Positions 19,253 through 29,375 of a DNA stretch of 64,000 nucleotides are shown in pieces. Made by a program: the position numbers and the translations under genes. This DNA is from Stenotrophomonas sp. 169 (GTDB lineage: Bacteria; Pseudomonadota; Gammaproteobacteria; Xanthomonadales; Xanthomonadaceae). The DNA lies in assembly GCF_014621775.1 (NCBI RefSeq), contig NZ_CP061204.1, positions 578,501-642,500 of the forward strand, written 5' to 3'. Each line of letters begins with the position of its first letter. The first letter of the stretch is position 1. The notes under the pieces were generated by a model. It ran no database searches and was not told the origin of the DNA. It saw nothing but the letters and a program-made list of their open reading frames with translations.

Positions 19253-19352
19253 CGTTGCAATCCTTACGGGTATGACCGGCAATTATAGCGACAGGTTCCG
19301 CAAAGACGCGTAATCCTGCCCGCATCCCTGCAGGCGAATGTGAAAACAGGTC

Positions 19353-19378
19353 GTGCCGGCAAACTGGGTTGCCGGCAC
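19353..19378. terminator. GC-rich hairpin after etfA
   Basis: A perfect 10-bp inverted repeat (GTGCCGGCAA/TTGCCGGCAC, six-base loop) lies 13 bases beyond the etfA stop on the reverse strand. There is no T-run, so it could be a weak terminator or an mRNA-stabilising hairpin. Confidence 0.5.
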
Positions 19379-19391
19379 CGACCTTCCGGCG

Positions 19392-20333
19392 TCAACCCAG
19401 CGCTGCTTCCAGCTCCGGCAACAGGGTAAACAGATCCCCGACCAGCCCGATATCGGCAATCTCGAAGATCGGTGAATCCGGATCCTTGTTGATGGCCACG
19501 ATCGTCCCAGCGTCCTTGATCCCGGTCAGATGCTGGATCGCACCACTGATGCCAATTGCCACGTACAGCTCCGGCGCAATGATCTTGCCCGTCTGGCCAA
19601 CCTGGAGTTCATTGGGCACATAGCCCGCATCCACGGCGGCGCGCGAGGCACCCACTGCAGCACCCAGCTTGTCAGCCAGCTGGTAGATCACCTTGAAGTT
19701 CTCTTCCGAACCGACGCCGCGGCCACCAGACACCACACGCTTGGCGCTCTGCAGGTCAGGGCGGTCGCTGCTGGCGGCGGCCAGGCCCACGAAACGGGTA
19801 TGGGTCGGCAGGGTCGCCTCGAGAGCCAGCGCTTCCACGCTGGCGCTGCCGCCCTGGGCAGCTTCCGGCCACGATGCACTGCGCACGGTGGCGACCACGA
19901 TCTGGTCAGCCGGGGCTTCAACGGTGATGATCGCGTTGCCGGCGTAGATCGGGCGCTTGAAAGTATGGCTGCCTTCCACCGACATCAGATCGGAGACCTG
20001 GGCAACGCCCAGCAGGGCGGCCACGCAGGGCATGAGGTCCTTGCCGAAGGTGGTGGACGGGCCGAAGACATGGCTGTAACCGTCTGCCGCCTTGGCGATC
20101 TGCGGTGCCAGCACCTGCGCGACCGGGTTGGCATTGGCAGGGTTGGCCACGGTCAGGACCTTGGACACGCCGCTGATCCTGGCCGCGTCCGCGGCAACGG
20201 CCGCTGGATCGGCAGCCAGCACCAGCACGTGAACCTCGGCACCACTCACGGCCGATGCCGCGCTGACGGTCTTTGCGGTGGCGGCGTTGAGTCGGCCGTC
20301 GTGATGCTCGGCGATGACGAGAATCCTGCTCAT
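19392..20333 (-). CDS. etfA: Electron transfer flavoprotein, alpha subunit
   Basis: A 313-residue FAD-binding subunit of the ETF heterodimer that passes electrons from acyl-CoA and other dehydrogenases to ETF-ubiquinone oxidoreductase. The C-terminal FAD domain shows VSGGRGVGSEENFKV, the VGQTGKIIAPELYVAIGISGA signature region and a final NKDPDSPIFEIADIGLVGDLF block. The start overlaps the etfB stop by one base (TAATG), so they are coupled. The etf genes beside an LPS cluster are a known boundary marker in xanthomonads. Confidence 0.96.
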   Translation of the reverse strand: MSRILVIAEHHDGRLNAATAKTVSAASAVSGAEVHVLVLAADPAAVAADAARISGVSKVLTVANPANANPVAQVLAPQIAKAADGYSHVFGPSTTFGKDLMPCVAALLGVAQVSDLMSVEGSHTFKRPIYAGNAIITVEAPADQIVVATVRSASWPEAAQGGSASVEALALEATLPTHTRFVGLAAASSDRPDLQSAKRVVSGGRGVGSEENFKVIYQLADKLGAAVGASRAAVDAGYVPNELQVGQTGKIIAPELYVAIGISGAIQHLTGIKDAGTIVAINKDPDSPIFEIADIGLVGDLFTLLPELEAALG

Positions 20334-21079
20334 TACAGCAACCCCTTCTGCTTGAGTGCAGCCACCAGTTCGGCGGCATCCTTGACCATCACGCCCTTGC
20401 TGCGCTTACCCGGCGCGGCGTACGTGGTCGTCTTCAGCGTATCGACGGCTTCTACACCAAGCTCGGAGAGCTGAAGTGTTTCCAGCGGCTTGGCCTTCGC
20501 CTTCATGATGTCAGGCAGCTTGATGAAGCGCGGTTCATTCAGGCGCAGATCGGTGGTGACCACGGCAGGCAGGTCCACCTCCAAGGTCTCAAGGCCAGCA
20601 TCGACTTCGCGGGTCACCGTGGCCTTGCCATCGGCGATCTCGAGCTTGCTGGCGAAGGTCGCCTGCGGACGGCCCCAGATCGTGGCCAGCATCTGACCGG
20701 TCTGGTTGGCATCGTCATCGATGGCCTGCTTGCCGAGGATGACCAGCTCCGGCTGCTCCTTCTCGATCAGCTTGAGCAGGGCGCGTGCGGCCGTCAGTGG
20801 CTGGATCGCTTGGTCGGTGACGATGTGGATGGCGCGATTGGCACCCATGGCCAGTCCATTGCGCAGATGCGGCTGGGCATCGGCCGGGGCAATGGTGGCA
20901 ACGATGACTTCGCTGGCGATGCCCTTGTCGCGCAGGCGCAGGGCTTCTTCCAATGCGATTTCATCGAAGGGATTCGGGGACAGCTTGACGCCGTCGGTCA
21001 CCACGCCGGAACCATCCGGCTTGACCTGAATGCGGACGTTGTAGTCCACCACGCGCTTGTATGCGACGAGGATTTTCAT
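20333..21079 (-). CDS. etfB: Electron transfer flavoprotein, beta subunit
   Basis: A 248-residue AMP-binding subunit of ETF. It starts MKILVAYKRVVDYNVRIQVK, the family N-terminus, and carries NPFDEIALEEALRLRDKG, the NQTGQMLA segment and C-terminal KAKAKPLE. The frame is open for another 525 bases upstream, but that part has no family similarity and runs antisense into rmlB, so ATG 21079 was chosen. It is first of the etfBA pair. Confidence 0.95.
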   Translation of the reverse strand: MKILVAYKRVVDYNVRIQVKPDGSGVVTDGVKLSPNPFDEIALEEALRLRDKGIASEVIVATIAPADAQPHLRNGLAMGANRAIHIVTDQAIQPLTAARALLKLIEKEQPELVILGKQAIDDDANQTGQMLATIWGRPQATFASKLEIADGKATVTREVDAGLETLEVDLPAVVTTDLRLNEPRFIKLPDIMKAKAKPLETLQLSELGVEAVDTLKTTTYAAPGKRSKGVMVKDAAELVAALKQKGLL

Positions 21080-21515
21080 CTGGTACGGGGTCCTTGTAGG
21101 GCCGGTCATGGGCCGGCTTACGGCTGAGGGGCGTCCGGTCCTCTGGCGGCACCGGCTTGGGGAAAGAGCCCTGATTCTAACTGGCGATGGGCGACCATGC
21201 GAATGCGTATGGTGAACCCTCTCGTTGCTGCGCTGCAGCAGTGGAGGCGTTTCCGCGGAGGGGAGCAGAAGCTTTCGATGCGTGAAGATTCCGGATGTGC
21301 ACGTACATCCGTCGACGTTAGGTCGCAACTCACATTCATGAACCGGCGGCGCCCGGGGCACTCTGCCGGAGTCACGTTTTCGAACGGAGTGAGTGAACGC
21401 CACCATCCAAGCGTACGGATCACCGCGAAGGACCCATGTATCCTGTTCTCGGTTTGGCATCATGAACGAAGCCAGGAACGTGCTGGCATTCTTGAATTGG
21501 ACAGGAGAACAGGTA
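21080..21515. promoter_or_regulatory. Divergent intergenic region between etfB and rmlB, with a 20-bp palindrome
   Basis: This 436-bp gap must hold promoters for both etfBA and rmlBACD. The clearest element is the inverted repeat at 21292-21311: CGGATGT and ACATCCG around a six-base centre. AGGAG at 21503-21507 is the ribosome site for rmlB. I cannot place sigma-70 boxes confidently and see no gene in the rest. Confidence 0.45.
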
Positions 21516-22571
21516 GTGCCCACATGGCTTGTCACCGGCGGTGCCGGATTCATTGGCGGTAATTTCGTCCTCGAAGCCGCCGCACGCGGCGTCAAGGTGG
21601 TCAATCTCGATGCCCTTACCTACGCGGGCAACCTGAAGACTCTGTCCACCCTCGATGGCGATCCCAACCACGTTTTCGTGGAAGGCGATATCGGCGACGG
21701 CGCCCTGGTCACCCGCCTGCTTGCAGAACACAAGCCCGATGCCGTACTGAACTTCGCGGCGGAAAGCCACGTGGATCGCTCGATTGATGGCCCGGGTGCT
21801 TTCATTCAGACGAACGTGGTCGGCACGCTGGGTCTGTTGGAAGCGGTGCGCGATTACTGGAAGGCGCTGCCGGCCGACAAGGGCGAGGCGTTCCGTTTCC
21901 TGCACGTGTCTACCGATGAGGTATACGGCACCCTCGGCGAGACCGGCAAGTTCAGCGAAACGACCCCCTACGCTCCCAACTCGCCGTATTCGGCCTCCAA
22001 GGCCGCGTCGGACCACTTGGTACGGGCATTCCACCACACCTACGGGCTGCCGGTGCTGACCACCAATTGTTCGAACAATTACGGCCCGTACCACTTCCCG
22101 GAGAAGTTGATCCCGCTGGTGATCGCCAAGGCGCTGGCCGGTGAGCCGCTGCCGGTGTATGGCGATGGCAAGCAGGTGCGTGATTGGTTGTTCGTGTCCG
22201 ACCATTGCGAGGCGATTCGCACCGTGCTGGCGAAGGGGCGCGTCGGTGAGACCTACAACGTAGGCGGCAACTCCGAGAAACAGAATATTGAAGTGGTGCA
22301 GGCCATCTGCGCGCTGCTGGATGAACGCCGTCCGCGCGATGACGGCCAGCCTCGCAGCAGCCAGATCACCTACGTCACCGACCGCCCGGGCCACGACCGT
22401 CGCTATGCGATCGATGCCTCCAAGCTGAAGAACGAGCTCGGTTGGGAGCCGGCGTACACATTCGAGCAGGGCATCGGCTTCACCGTCGACTGGTATCTGG
22501 ATAACCAGGAATGGGTGAACGGTGTACTGGATGGCAGTTATCGGCTGCAGCGCATCGGCACCACCGCCTGA
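21516..22571 (+). CDS. rmlB: dTDP-glucose 4,6-dehydratase
   Basis: A 351-residue extended SDR making dTDP-4-keto-6-deoxyglucose, the second step to dTDP-L-rhamnose. [15 protein letters not shown] starts the NAD domain; [13 protein letters not shown] and the catalytic YSASK follow; [17 protein letters not shown] is the family fingerprint. GTG 21516 was chosen because AGGAG lies eight bases before it and the first strand then begins at residue 3. A longer in-frame extension to 21393 has no family similarity. It heads the rmlBACD operon. Confidence 0.94.
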   Translation: MPTWLVTGGAGFIGGNFVLEAAARGVKVVNLDALTYAGNLKTLSTLDGDPNHVFVEGDIGDGALVTRLLAEHKPDAVLNFAAESHVDRSIDGPGAFIQTNVVGTLGLLEAVRDYWKALPADKGEAFRFLHVSTDEVYGTLGETGKFSETTPYAPNSPYSASKAASDHLVRAFHHTYGLPVLTTNCSNNYGPYHFPEKLIPLVIAKALAGEPLPVYGDGKQVRDWLFVSDHCEAIRTVLAKGRVGETYNVGGNSEKQNIEVVQAICALLDERRPRDDGQPRSSQITYVTDRPGHDRRYAIDASKLKNELGWEPAYTFEQGIGFTVDWYLDNQEWVNGVLDGSYRLQRIGTTA

Positions 22572-22590
22572 CACCTCCAGGACTTCCATC

Positions 22591-23478
22591 ATGACTCAGC
22601 GTAAAGGCATCATTCTCGCCGGTGGCTCCGGCACCCGGCTGTATCCGATCACCAAGGGCGTCAGCAAGCAGCTGCTGCCGGTGTACGACAAGCCGATGAT
22701 CTATTACCCGCTCAGCGTGCTCATGCTGGCGGGCATCCGCGAAGTATTGATCATCAACACCCCGCACGAGCAGGCGCTGTTCCAGAACATGCTTGGCGAT
22801 GGTTCGCAGTGGGGCATGGATATCCAGTACGCCGTGCAGCCCAGCCCGGATGGCCTGGCGCAGGCCTACTTGATCGGCCGGGAATTCCTGGCCGGCAAGC
22901 CGAGCTGCCTTGTATTGGGTGACAACGTATTCCATGGTCATGGATTGACCGACGTACTGAAGCGGGCCGATGCACGCGACACGGGTGCGACGGTGTTCGG
23001 TTACTGGGTCAACGATCCGGAGCGATACGGTGTTGCGGAGTTCGACAAGAGCGGCAAGGTGATCGGGCTGGTGGAAAAACCGGCCAAGCCGCGCTCGAAT
23101 TACGCAGTGACCGGCTTGTATTTTTACGACGGCAAGGCAAGCGATTATGCTGCCGAATTGACGCCTTCGCCTCGTGGCGAGTTGGAAATCACGGATCTCA
23201 ATCAGCGCTATCTGGATGAGGGAACGCTGCAGCTGGAGCCGCTGGGTCGTGGCTTCGCTTGGCTTGACACCGGAACGCACCAGTCGTTGCTTGAGGCTTC
23301 CAACTTCATCGAAACCATCCAGACCCGTCAGGGCCTGCAGGTGTGCTGTCCGGAAGAGATTGCGTTCGGCAATGGCTGGATCGATGCCGAGAAGCTCGAA
23401 GCGCTTGCCGCTCCGCTGATCAAGAATGGCTATGGCCAGTATCTGCACGCATTGGCGGTGCGGGGCAGCGTGCCGTGA
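22591..23478 (+). CDS. rmlA: Glucose-1-phosphate thymidylyltransferase
   Basis: A 295-residue nucleotidyltransferase forming dTDP-glucose from glucose-1-P and dTTP, the first step of L-rhamnose synthesis. [22 protein letters not shown] is the nucleotide-binding loop (family start at residue 6), with [16 protein letters not shown], the [19 protein letters not shown] region and the LDTGTHQSL block. ATG 22591 gives the family N-terminus; the stop overlaps the rmlC GTG. Confidence 0.95.
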   Translation: MTQRKGIILAGGSGTRLYPITKGVSKQLLPVYDKPMIYYPLSVLMLAGIREVLIINTPHEQALFQNMLGDGSQWGMDIQYAVQPSPDGLAQAYLIGREFLAGKPSCLVLGDNVFHGHGLTDVLKRADARDTGATVFGYWVNDPERYGVAEFDKSGKVIGLVEKPAKPRSNYAVTGLYFYDGKASDYAAELTPSPRGELEITDLNQRYLDEGTLQLEPLGRGFAWLDTGTHQSLLEASNFIETIQTRQGLQVCCPEEIAFGNGWIDAEKLEALAAPLIKNGYGQYLHALAVRGSVP

Positions 23479-24032
23479 AGGTGATCGAAACACGCCTGCC
23501 GGGATGCGTTGTGCTGGAGCCGCGCGTGTTCGGCGATACGCGTGGATTCTTCTTCGAAGGGTGGAACAAGCAACGTTTCGAGGCCGTAGGGCTGGAGATG
23601 AACTTCGTCCAGAGCAATGTCTCCTCGTCATCGCGCGGCGTCCTGCGTGGGTTGCATTACCAATGGCCTCGCCCGCAGGGGAAGCTGGTCAGTGTGCTGG
23701 AGGGTGAGGTGTACGATGTGGCCGTGGATATCCGGCGCGGGTCGCCTACCTTTGGCCAGTGGGAGGCGGTGGTCCTGAGCGCCGAGAACCGGCGCCAGTT
23801 CTGGATACCCGAGGGCTTTGCGCACGGCTTCGCCGTATTGTCCGAGAGCGCGTTGTTCCACTATCTCTGCACTGACGTGTACGTTGCTGAGCACGATGCC
23901 GCAATTCGTTGGAACGATGCAGACGTGGCGGTGGACTGGCCGATCTCCACCCCGACGCTGTCGGCCAAGGATGAAGCCGCGCCGTTCCTCGCGGACATCG
24001 CCGAAGAGCGCCTGCCGGTTTTCCAGGCATGA
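23475..24032 (+). CDS. rmlC: dTDP-4-dehydrorhamnose 3,5-epimerase
   Basis: A 185-residue cupin epimerase, third step of dTDP-L-rhamnose synthesis. The catalytic histidine lies in [12 protein letters not shown]; the substrate Lys is in the adjacent [28 protein letters not shown] and [13 protein letters not shown] are typical. The chosen GTG 23475 overlaps the rmlA stop (GTGA) and begins the family sequence KVIETRLPG. The end overlaps rmlD by four bases. Confidence 0.94.
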   Translation: MKVIETRLPGCVVLEPRVFGDTRGFFFEGWNKQRFEAVGLEMNFVQSNVSSSSRGVLRGLHYQWPRPQGKLVSVLEGEVYDVAVDIRRGSPTFGQWEAVVLSAENRRQFWIPEGFAHGFAVLSESALFHYLCTDVYVAEHDAAIRWNDADVAVDWPISTPTLSAKDEAAPFLADIAEERLPVFQA

Positions 24033-24925
24033 CGATCCTGATGTTCGGAGGCAACGGCCAGGTAGGCCAGGAGTTGCTGCGTTCGCTGGCACCGTTGGGC
24101 AACGTGGTGGCCACGACGCGTAGTGGCGTGTTGCCGGATGGCAGTGCGTGCGAGGTCGCAGATTTCAACCAGCCTGCTTCGCTGGTCGCGTTGCTTGATC
24201 GCCTGCAGCCATCCACCGTGGTCAATGCCGCTGCCTACACGGCCGTGGACGACGCGGAGCAAGATGTCGAGGCAGCGTTACGCATCAACGCGGAAGCCCC
24301 AGGGGTCATCGCGCGCTGGTGCGCGATGGCGGGGATACCTTTCGTGCATTACTCCACGGATTACGTCTTCGATGGCGAAGGTTCCGTGCCTTATGCGGAA
24401 GAGCACCCAACGGCCCCACTGGGTGTCTACGGCACCAGCAAGCGCGATGGTGAAGAGGCCGTGCGTGCTGCCGGTGGCCGACACCTGATTTTCCGGACTG
24501 CGTGGGTGTACGCCTCGCACGGCGCGAATTTCCTGCGCACGATGCTGCGTGTGGGAGCGGAGCGCGATGCGCTGCGTGTCGTGGCAGACCAGGTGGGTAC
24601 GCCAACATCTGCCGCGTTGATTGCTGATGTCACTGCGCATGCGCTGCAGCATCCCGGCGCGCTGTCGGGGACATGGCACCTCACTGCATCCGGGCAGACC
24701 AGTTGGCACGGTTTTGCTGAAGCGATCTTCGCCGAAGCGCTCGCTGTTGGTCTATTGGCCAAAGCCCCTGCGGTCGAAGCGATTCCGAGCGCTGACTATC
24801 CGACACCGGCAAAGCGACCTGCCTGGTCCGTTCTGGATACCCGCAAGCTGCAGCATGATTTTGGCGTCGTCCTGCCGCCTTGGCAGGACGATCTCAGGCG
24901 CGTCATCACCGCGATGGCACACTGA
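24029..24925 (+). CDS. rmlD: dTDP-4-dehydrorhamnose reductase
   Basis: A 298-residue SDR reductase, last step to dTDP-L-rhamnose. ILMFGGNGQVGQEL is the NADP loop, NAAAYTAVDDAE is highly characteristic, HYSTDYVFDG is the active strand, and the catalytic Tyr/Lys pair is in VYGTSKRDGE. It overlaps rmlC (ATGA). Its neighbour on the other strand, 45 bases on, is the second phosphohexomutase. Confidence 0.94.
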   Translation: MTILMFGGNGQVGQELLRSLAPLGNVVATTRSGVLPDGSACEVADFNQPASLVALLDRLQPSTVVNAAAYTAVDDAEQDVEAALRINAEAPGVIARWCAMAGIPFVHYSTDYVFDGEGSVPYAEEHPTAPLGVYGTSKRDGEEAVRAAGGRHLIFRTAWVYASHGANFLRTMLRVGAERDALRVVADQVGTPTSAALIADVTAHALQHPGALSGTWHLTASGQTSWHGFAEAIFAEALAVGLLAKAPAVEAIPSADYPTPAKRPAWSVLDTRKLQHDFGVVLPPWQDDLRRVITAMAH

Positions 24926-24970
24926 TGGCGGAGCGGGTCATGTGCCCGCCCCGTCTTCGTTCCCGGCTGC

Positions 24971-26317
24971 TTACTGCTGCAGCAGCGTAGCGATCTCATC
25001 GGTGCGGGCCTTGAGCAGCGCCGCATCGCCACGCGTCTCCACGTTCAGACGCAGCAGCGGCTCGGTATTGGAGCTGCGCAGGTTGAAGCGCCATTCGCCG
25101 AAATCGGCGCTGATGCCGTCGGTGTGGTCCAGCGCGGGCGCGTGCGAAGCGAAGTGCTCCATCACGCGGCCCACCGCCACCTTGGCGTCAGCGACCTTGA
25201 AGTTGATCTCGCCGCTGCAGGGGTAGGCGGCCATGCGGTCCTCGACCCACTCGGCCAGCGACTTGCCGCTTTCCGACACGAGTGCGGCAATCAGCAGCCA
25301 CGGGATCATGCCGGAATCGGCATAGGCGAACTCGCGGAAATAATGGTGCGCACTCATTTCGCCGCCGTACACCGCATCTTCAGCGCGCATCTTTTCTTTG
25401 ATGAAGGCATGGCCGCTTTTGCACAAAACCGGAATGCCGCCGGCCTGTTCGACCATCTCTACGGTATTCCAGGTCAGGCGCGGATCGTGCACGACCTTGC
25501 CGCCCGGATGGCGCTTCAATGCCGCCTGGGCCAGCAGGCCGACCAGGTAATAGCCTTCGATGAAACGGCCGGTATGGTCGAAGAAGAAGCAGCGGTCGAA
25601 ATCGCCATCCCACGCGATGCCGAAGTCCGCGCCATGTTCACGCACCGCTTCTGCGGTGGCGGCGCGGTTCTCCGTCAGCAGTGGATTGGGAATGCCGTTG
25701 GGGAAGTTGCCATCCGGCTCATGGTTGATGCGGATGAACTCCAGCGGCAGGTGCGGGGCCAGCAGGTCGACGATGGCGCCTGCGCCGCCGTTGCCGGCGT
25801 TGACCACCAGCTTCAGTGGTTTCATCGCGGCGACATCCACATACGACAGCAGATGCTGGATGTAAGCGCTCTTGTCGTGCTGCTCGCTCTGCCCGCCGAC
25901 CGGCGGCTGTGCGCCTGCGGTGTCGGCCGCCACGGCGTCGGAGATGGCAAACAGGCCGGTATCCGAGCTGATCGGACGGGCGTGTTCGCGCACCAGCTTC
26001 ATGCCGTTGTAGTCCATCGGATTATGGCTGGCGGTGACCATGACGCCACCGGCGGCCTGCAGGTGATCGGTCTGGAAGTACACCTCTTCGGTGCCGCACA
26101 GCCCGATATCGATGACCTCGCGACCGGCACCGCGCAGGCCCACCACCAGCGCATCCTGCAGGGCCCCACTGGTCAGGCGCACGTCGTGGCCGACAACCAC
26201 GGCGCCTGCTTCCAGCTGGTCCGCAAGCGCCACGCCTATGCGGCGGGCGAGGTCTTCGTTGAGTTCGTCCGGCACGCGGCCGCGGATGTCATAGGCTTTG
26301 AAAGCGGGAAGGGGCAT
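24971..26317 (-). CDS. Phosphomannomutase/phosphoglucomutase (second copy)
   Basis: A 448-residue alpha-D-phosphohexomutase paralogous to the copy at 17894-19252. The catalytic loops match ([39 protein letters not shown]), and the two align over full length, with most differences in the 120-160 stretch, where this copy has an extra Gly/Gln-rich segment. It starts [19 protein letters not shown]. It stands next to rmlD, so it may mainly supply glucose-1-P to RmlA while the other serves GDP-mannose; that division is inference. Which of the two corresponds to XanA or SpgM of S. maltophilia cannot be settled here. Confidence 0.9.
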   Translation of the reverse strand: MPLPAFKAYDIRGRVPDELNEDLARRIGVALADQLEAGAVVVGHDVRLTSGALQDALVVGLRGAGREVIDIGLCGTEEVYFQTDHLQAAGGVMVTASHNPMDYNGMKLVREHARPISSDTGLFAISDAVAADTAGAQPPVGGQSEQHDKSAYIQHLLSYVDVAAMKPLKLVVNAGNGGAGAIVDLLAPHLPLEFIRINHEPDGNFPNGIPNPLLTENRAATAEAVREHGADFGIAWDGDFDRCFFFDHTGRFIEGYYLVGLLAQAALKRHPGGKVVHDPRLTWNTVEMVEQAGGIPVLCKSGHAFIKEKMRAEDAVYGGEMSAHHYFREFAYADSGMIPWLLIAALVSESGKSLAEWVEDRMAAYPCSGEINFKVADAKVAVGRVMEHFASHAPALDHTDGISADFGEWRFNLRSSNTEPLLRLNVETRGDAALLKARTDEIATLLQQ

Positions 26318-26411
26318 GGAGTCAGTTCCTTTGGGGGCCAGCTCTGTAGTCTATACGCCGATGTGTAGGCGGACCGTTGTCATGGGCACCCGGCATCGGC
26401 TTGGAGGCGGG

Positions 26412-28892
26412 TCATTCATGAGCCGCCTTCCGCACCCCCTTGCCCTTTTTCGCCGGTGCCCCCGGTAAGGGCTCCAGCAACGCATTCAGGTCACTCTCGC
26501 TGAAGCCGGGCCCCGACGCGCTGCCGTTTTCGAGGATCGAATCCGCCAGCGACGCTTTACGCTGCTGCAGTTCGGTGATCCGTTCTTCGATGCTGCCAGC
26601 GGCGATCAGCCGGTAGATGAAGACCGGCTTGTCCTGGCCGATCCGATGGGCGCGGTCGCTGGCCTGGTTCTCAGCGGCCGGGTTCCACCAGGGATCGAAG
26701 TGGATGACCGTATCGGCCGCGGTCAGGTTCAGGCCGACACCGCCCGCCTTGAGGCTGATCAGGAAGATTGGCACCTCTCCCTGCATGAACCGGCGCACCG
26801 GGGTGGCGCGGTCACGGGTGTCGCCGGTCAAGGTCACAAACGCCAAGCCGCTTTTATCCAAGGCCTGCGCGATCAGCTCCAGCATGCGCGTGAACTGCGA
26901 GAACACCAGAATGCGTCGGCCTTCCTCCACCATCTCCGGCAGCAGCGTCATCAGCAGGTCGAGTTTGGCTGACCCCTGCGTCCGTGGCGCGGCGTCACCG
27001 GGCAACAGGCGTGGATCGCAGCAGACCTGACGCAGCTTCAGCAGTGCGTCGAGCACGACGATGTGGCTCTTCGCCAATCCCTTGCCGGAAACGGCCTCGC
27101 GCACCTTCTCCTGCATGGCGGAGCGCACGGTCTCGTACAGGTCACGCTGGCTGCCTTCCAGTGCCACGTGTCGGGTGATTACCGTTTTGGGTGGCAGTTC
27201 GGTCGCGACCTGGTCCTTGCGCCGGCGCAGGATGAACGGACGCACCCGCTGCGCCAGCAGCTGGGCGCGCTGGGCGTCAGCGCTGCGCTCGATCGGATGG
27301 CGCCAGTGCTGGTTGAACAGTTTCTCGCTACCGAGCAGGCCAGGCAGGACGAAGTCGATGTGGGTCCAGAGTTCGCCCAGGTGGTTTTCCAGGGGCGTAC
27401 CGGTCAGACACAGCCGGTGCCGGCTCTGCAGCGTGCGCAGGGTGATCGCCGCGCGTGCCTTGGCATTCTTCACCTGCTGGGCTTCGTCGAGTATCAGCAG
27501 GTGGTAAGGATGCGCCTGCAGCGCGGCCTCATCCCGCCAGACAAGCGGGTAGGTGGTCAGCACCAGGTCGTGGGCGGGAATCTGTTCGAACAGCGCCTCA
27601 CGCGCGGGGCCATGCAGGACCAGCACGCGCAGACCGGGTGCAAAGCGTGCGGCCTCTTCCTGCCAGTTGAACAGCAGCGAGGTCGGCATGACCACCAGAG
27701 CAGGCCGGTCCAGCCGCCCGCTCTCCTTCTCCAGCAGCACGTGCGCGAGGGTCTGCAGTGTCTTGCCCAAGCCCATGTCATCGGCCAGGATGCCGCCCAG
27801 TTCCTGCTGGCGCAGGTACTGCAGCCAGGCCAGGCCGTCCAGCTGATAGGGGCGCAACACGGCTGCCAGTCCGACCGGTGCCGCAACGGCTTTCGGCGTG
27901 GGTTCCCGCAGCAGCCGTTGCACCATCGCGCGGGTATCGACGGCACCGCGCAGCTGCAGGCTTCCGGACTGTTGCAGGGCCTGCAGGCGCCCCCTGTCGC
28001 GCGCGGAAATCCGCAGCGGTCCCGCCCCTTTGCCGAGCAGGTCGCCGAGCAGGGCAACGACGGGCTTCAACCGCTTGGCCTGGAAGGACAGCGCACCGGC
28101 GTCGGTGGACGCAATCAGGATGCGTTCGTCATCGTCGATCGCATCCAGTGGCCCACGCGTCCAGCGCGGATCGCTCTGCAGCAGCTGCGCCAGCATCGGG
28201 GCGAGTGCCACCGTCTGGCCATCCACCTCGATGTCCAGTGCGACCGTCATCCAACCCGCTGCCGTTCCGTCGAGCTCTACATCCCAGAGCACGCTGTCCA
28301 CCACGGTGATCCGATGGCGGAAATCCTCCGGTACGGTGATCACCCACCCCAGCGCCTGCAGCTTGGGCAGCTCGTGCAGCATGAAGCTGCCCCAGTCGTA
28401 GGAGCGCAGGTAAAAATGGGGCCCGGCCCCGCTGAGCAGGGCCGGTGAATGGGGATGGCGATGCAGCCCGCTGCGGCGAAGGTCGCTCTCGCGCCTGGCT
28501 TCCTCGGCCGTGTCGCGTGGCAGCAGCTCAACGGTTCCGTCCTCACCGCGCACGAAGCGCGAGGGATCCTCCAGGTGCTTGAAGTGGTCGCCATAGGCGA
28601 AGGAGACGGTGGCGAACTCGAGGCGTTGCGCCTGCCCTCTGCGCGCACCCCACGCATGTTGCTGTTCTTCGGTATGCAGCATCAGGTGCGGAATCATGCC
28701 GTCGACCTGGGCGATGGGTAGCGCATCAGCCGTGGCCGGCGGGAGGGGCAGGGCAGCGTCCAGCTGCTGGAGCATCTGCGCAGTCAGCGAATGTTCGTCG
28801 GGCAGCAGGGGCAGCAGATCCCGTGCGCGCGGCGCGTTGGTCATGCCATTCCGACAGGCGGGTGAGCAGCTCGGCGCGCACCGGTTGCGCAT
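26412..28892 (-). CDS. SNF2/DEAD-box-like helicase, probably the C-terminal part of a frameshifted SWIM-SNF2 gene
   Basis: An 826-residue reading frame. Residues about 365-800 form a SNF2 ATPase: GGILADDMGLGKTLQ (Walker A), LLILDEAQQVKN (DEAQ box), LTGTPLENHLGELW, then the helicase C-terminal half with RILVFSQFTRMLELI, SLKAGGVGLNLTAAD and DRAHRIGQDKPV. The N-terminal half is the uncharacterised region common in bacterial SWIM-SNF2 proteins. The first 16 codons are out-of-frame translation of the neighbouring SWIM gene; MTNAPRARDLL at 28844 is a better start if translated alone. The overlap with the SWIM frame suggests a frameshift, real or sequencing-derived. Likely role is ATP-dependent remodelling of nucleoprotein, such as dislodging RNA polymerase. 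Confidence 0.8.
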   Translation of the reverse strand: MRNRCAPSCSPACRNGMTNAPRARDLLPLLPDEHSLTAQMLQQLDAALPLPPATADALPIAQVDGMIPHLMLHTEEQQHAWGARRGQAQRLEFATVSFAYGDHFKHLEDPSRFVRGEDGTVELLPRDTAEEARRESDLRRSGLHRHPHSPALLSGAGPHFYLRSYDWGSFMLHELPKLQALGWVITVPEDFRHRITVVDSVLWDVELDGTAAGWMTVALDIEVDGQTVALAPMLAQLLQSDPRWTRGPLDAIDDDERILIASTDAGALSFQAKRLKPVVALLGDLLGKGAGPLRISARDRGRLQALQQSGSLQLRGAVDTRAMVQRLLREPTPKAVAAPVGLAAVLRPYQLDGLAWLQYLRQQELGGILADDMGLGKTLQTLAHVLLEKESGRLDRPALVVMPTSLLFNWQEEAARFAPGLRVLVLHGPAREALFEQIPAHDLVLTTYPLVWRDEAALQAHPYHLLILDEAQQVKNAKARAAITLRTLQSRHRLCLTGTPLENHLGELWTHIDFVLPGLLGSEKLFNQHWRHPIERSADAQRAQLLAQRVRPFILRRRKDQVATELPPKTVITRHVALEGSQRDLYETVRSAMQEKVREAVSGKGLAKSHIVVLDALLKLRQVCCDPRLLPGDAAPRTQGSAKLDLLMTLLPEMVEEGRRILVFSQFTRMLELIAQALDKSGLAFVTLTGDTRDRATPVRRFMQGEVPIFLISLKAGGVGLNLTAADTVIHFDPWWNPAAENQASDRAHRIGQDKPVFIYRLIAAGSIEERITELQQRKASLADSILENGSASGPGFSESDLNALLEPLPGAPAKKGKGVRKAAHE

Positions 28893-29205
28893 CCTGTGGC
28901 AACCCCACCTCGCTTTCTTCCTCGGGCCCGTGCAGGGCCCGCATCATGACCGCGGCCACATGCTTGCAGTTATCGCCCACCGGACAGCTGCAGCGACCGT
29001 GCAGACGACTGAGTGGGTTACGCAGGCTGGTCCGCAGGTCGATGGCAACGCGATAGGGCCGAACGTCCGTCCCCTCTACTTCGGCGCGCAGCATCTCCCC
29101 ATCCGTGCGCAGGTCATGCACCCGATCCAGGTAGGCCACCGCCTTGGTGATGGTGCGGTCGTCGAGCCAGCGGTACAGATCAACTTCATTGAACGGGGCG
29201 GGCAT
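28726..29205 (-). pseudogene. SWIM zinc-finger N-terminal fragment, likely the other half of the helicase gene
   Basis: A 159-residue frame with a SWIM zinc site at about residues 72-88 (CSCPVGDNCKHVAAVM, pattern CxC...CxH). Up to LLTRLSEWHD the sequence looks like a real protein. After that it becomes Ala/Arg/Pro-rich and overlaps the helicase frame by more than 100 bases, so it reads as an out-of-frame tail. SWIM domains are normally fused to the N-terminus of SNF2 helicases of about 950 residues, and these two frames together would make such a protein. Alternatively they are two overlapping genes. Confidence 0.62.
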
Positions 29206-29375
29206 CAGCAGTGGTCCAGCAGGTCGGCACCTGGCAGCACATCAGAGTGCAGGCCGTGCCCGGGATCATCAGTTTACGAACTGTGCCCATCGCGGCAAAT
29301 GCTGCGTCGCACCCCAGCCGTGCAGCGGGGTGCCGGTAGAATGCCGTCATCCTTACCGTGCGGAACAGTAATGCC

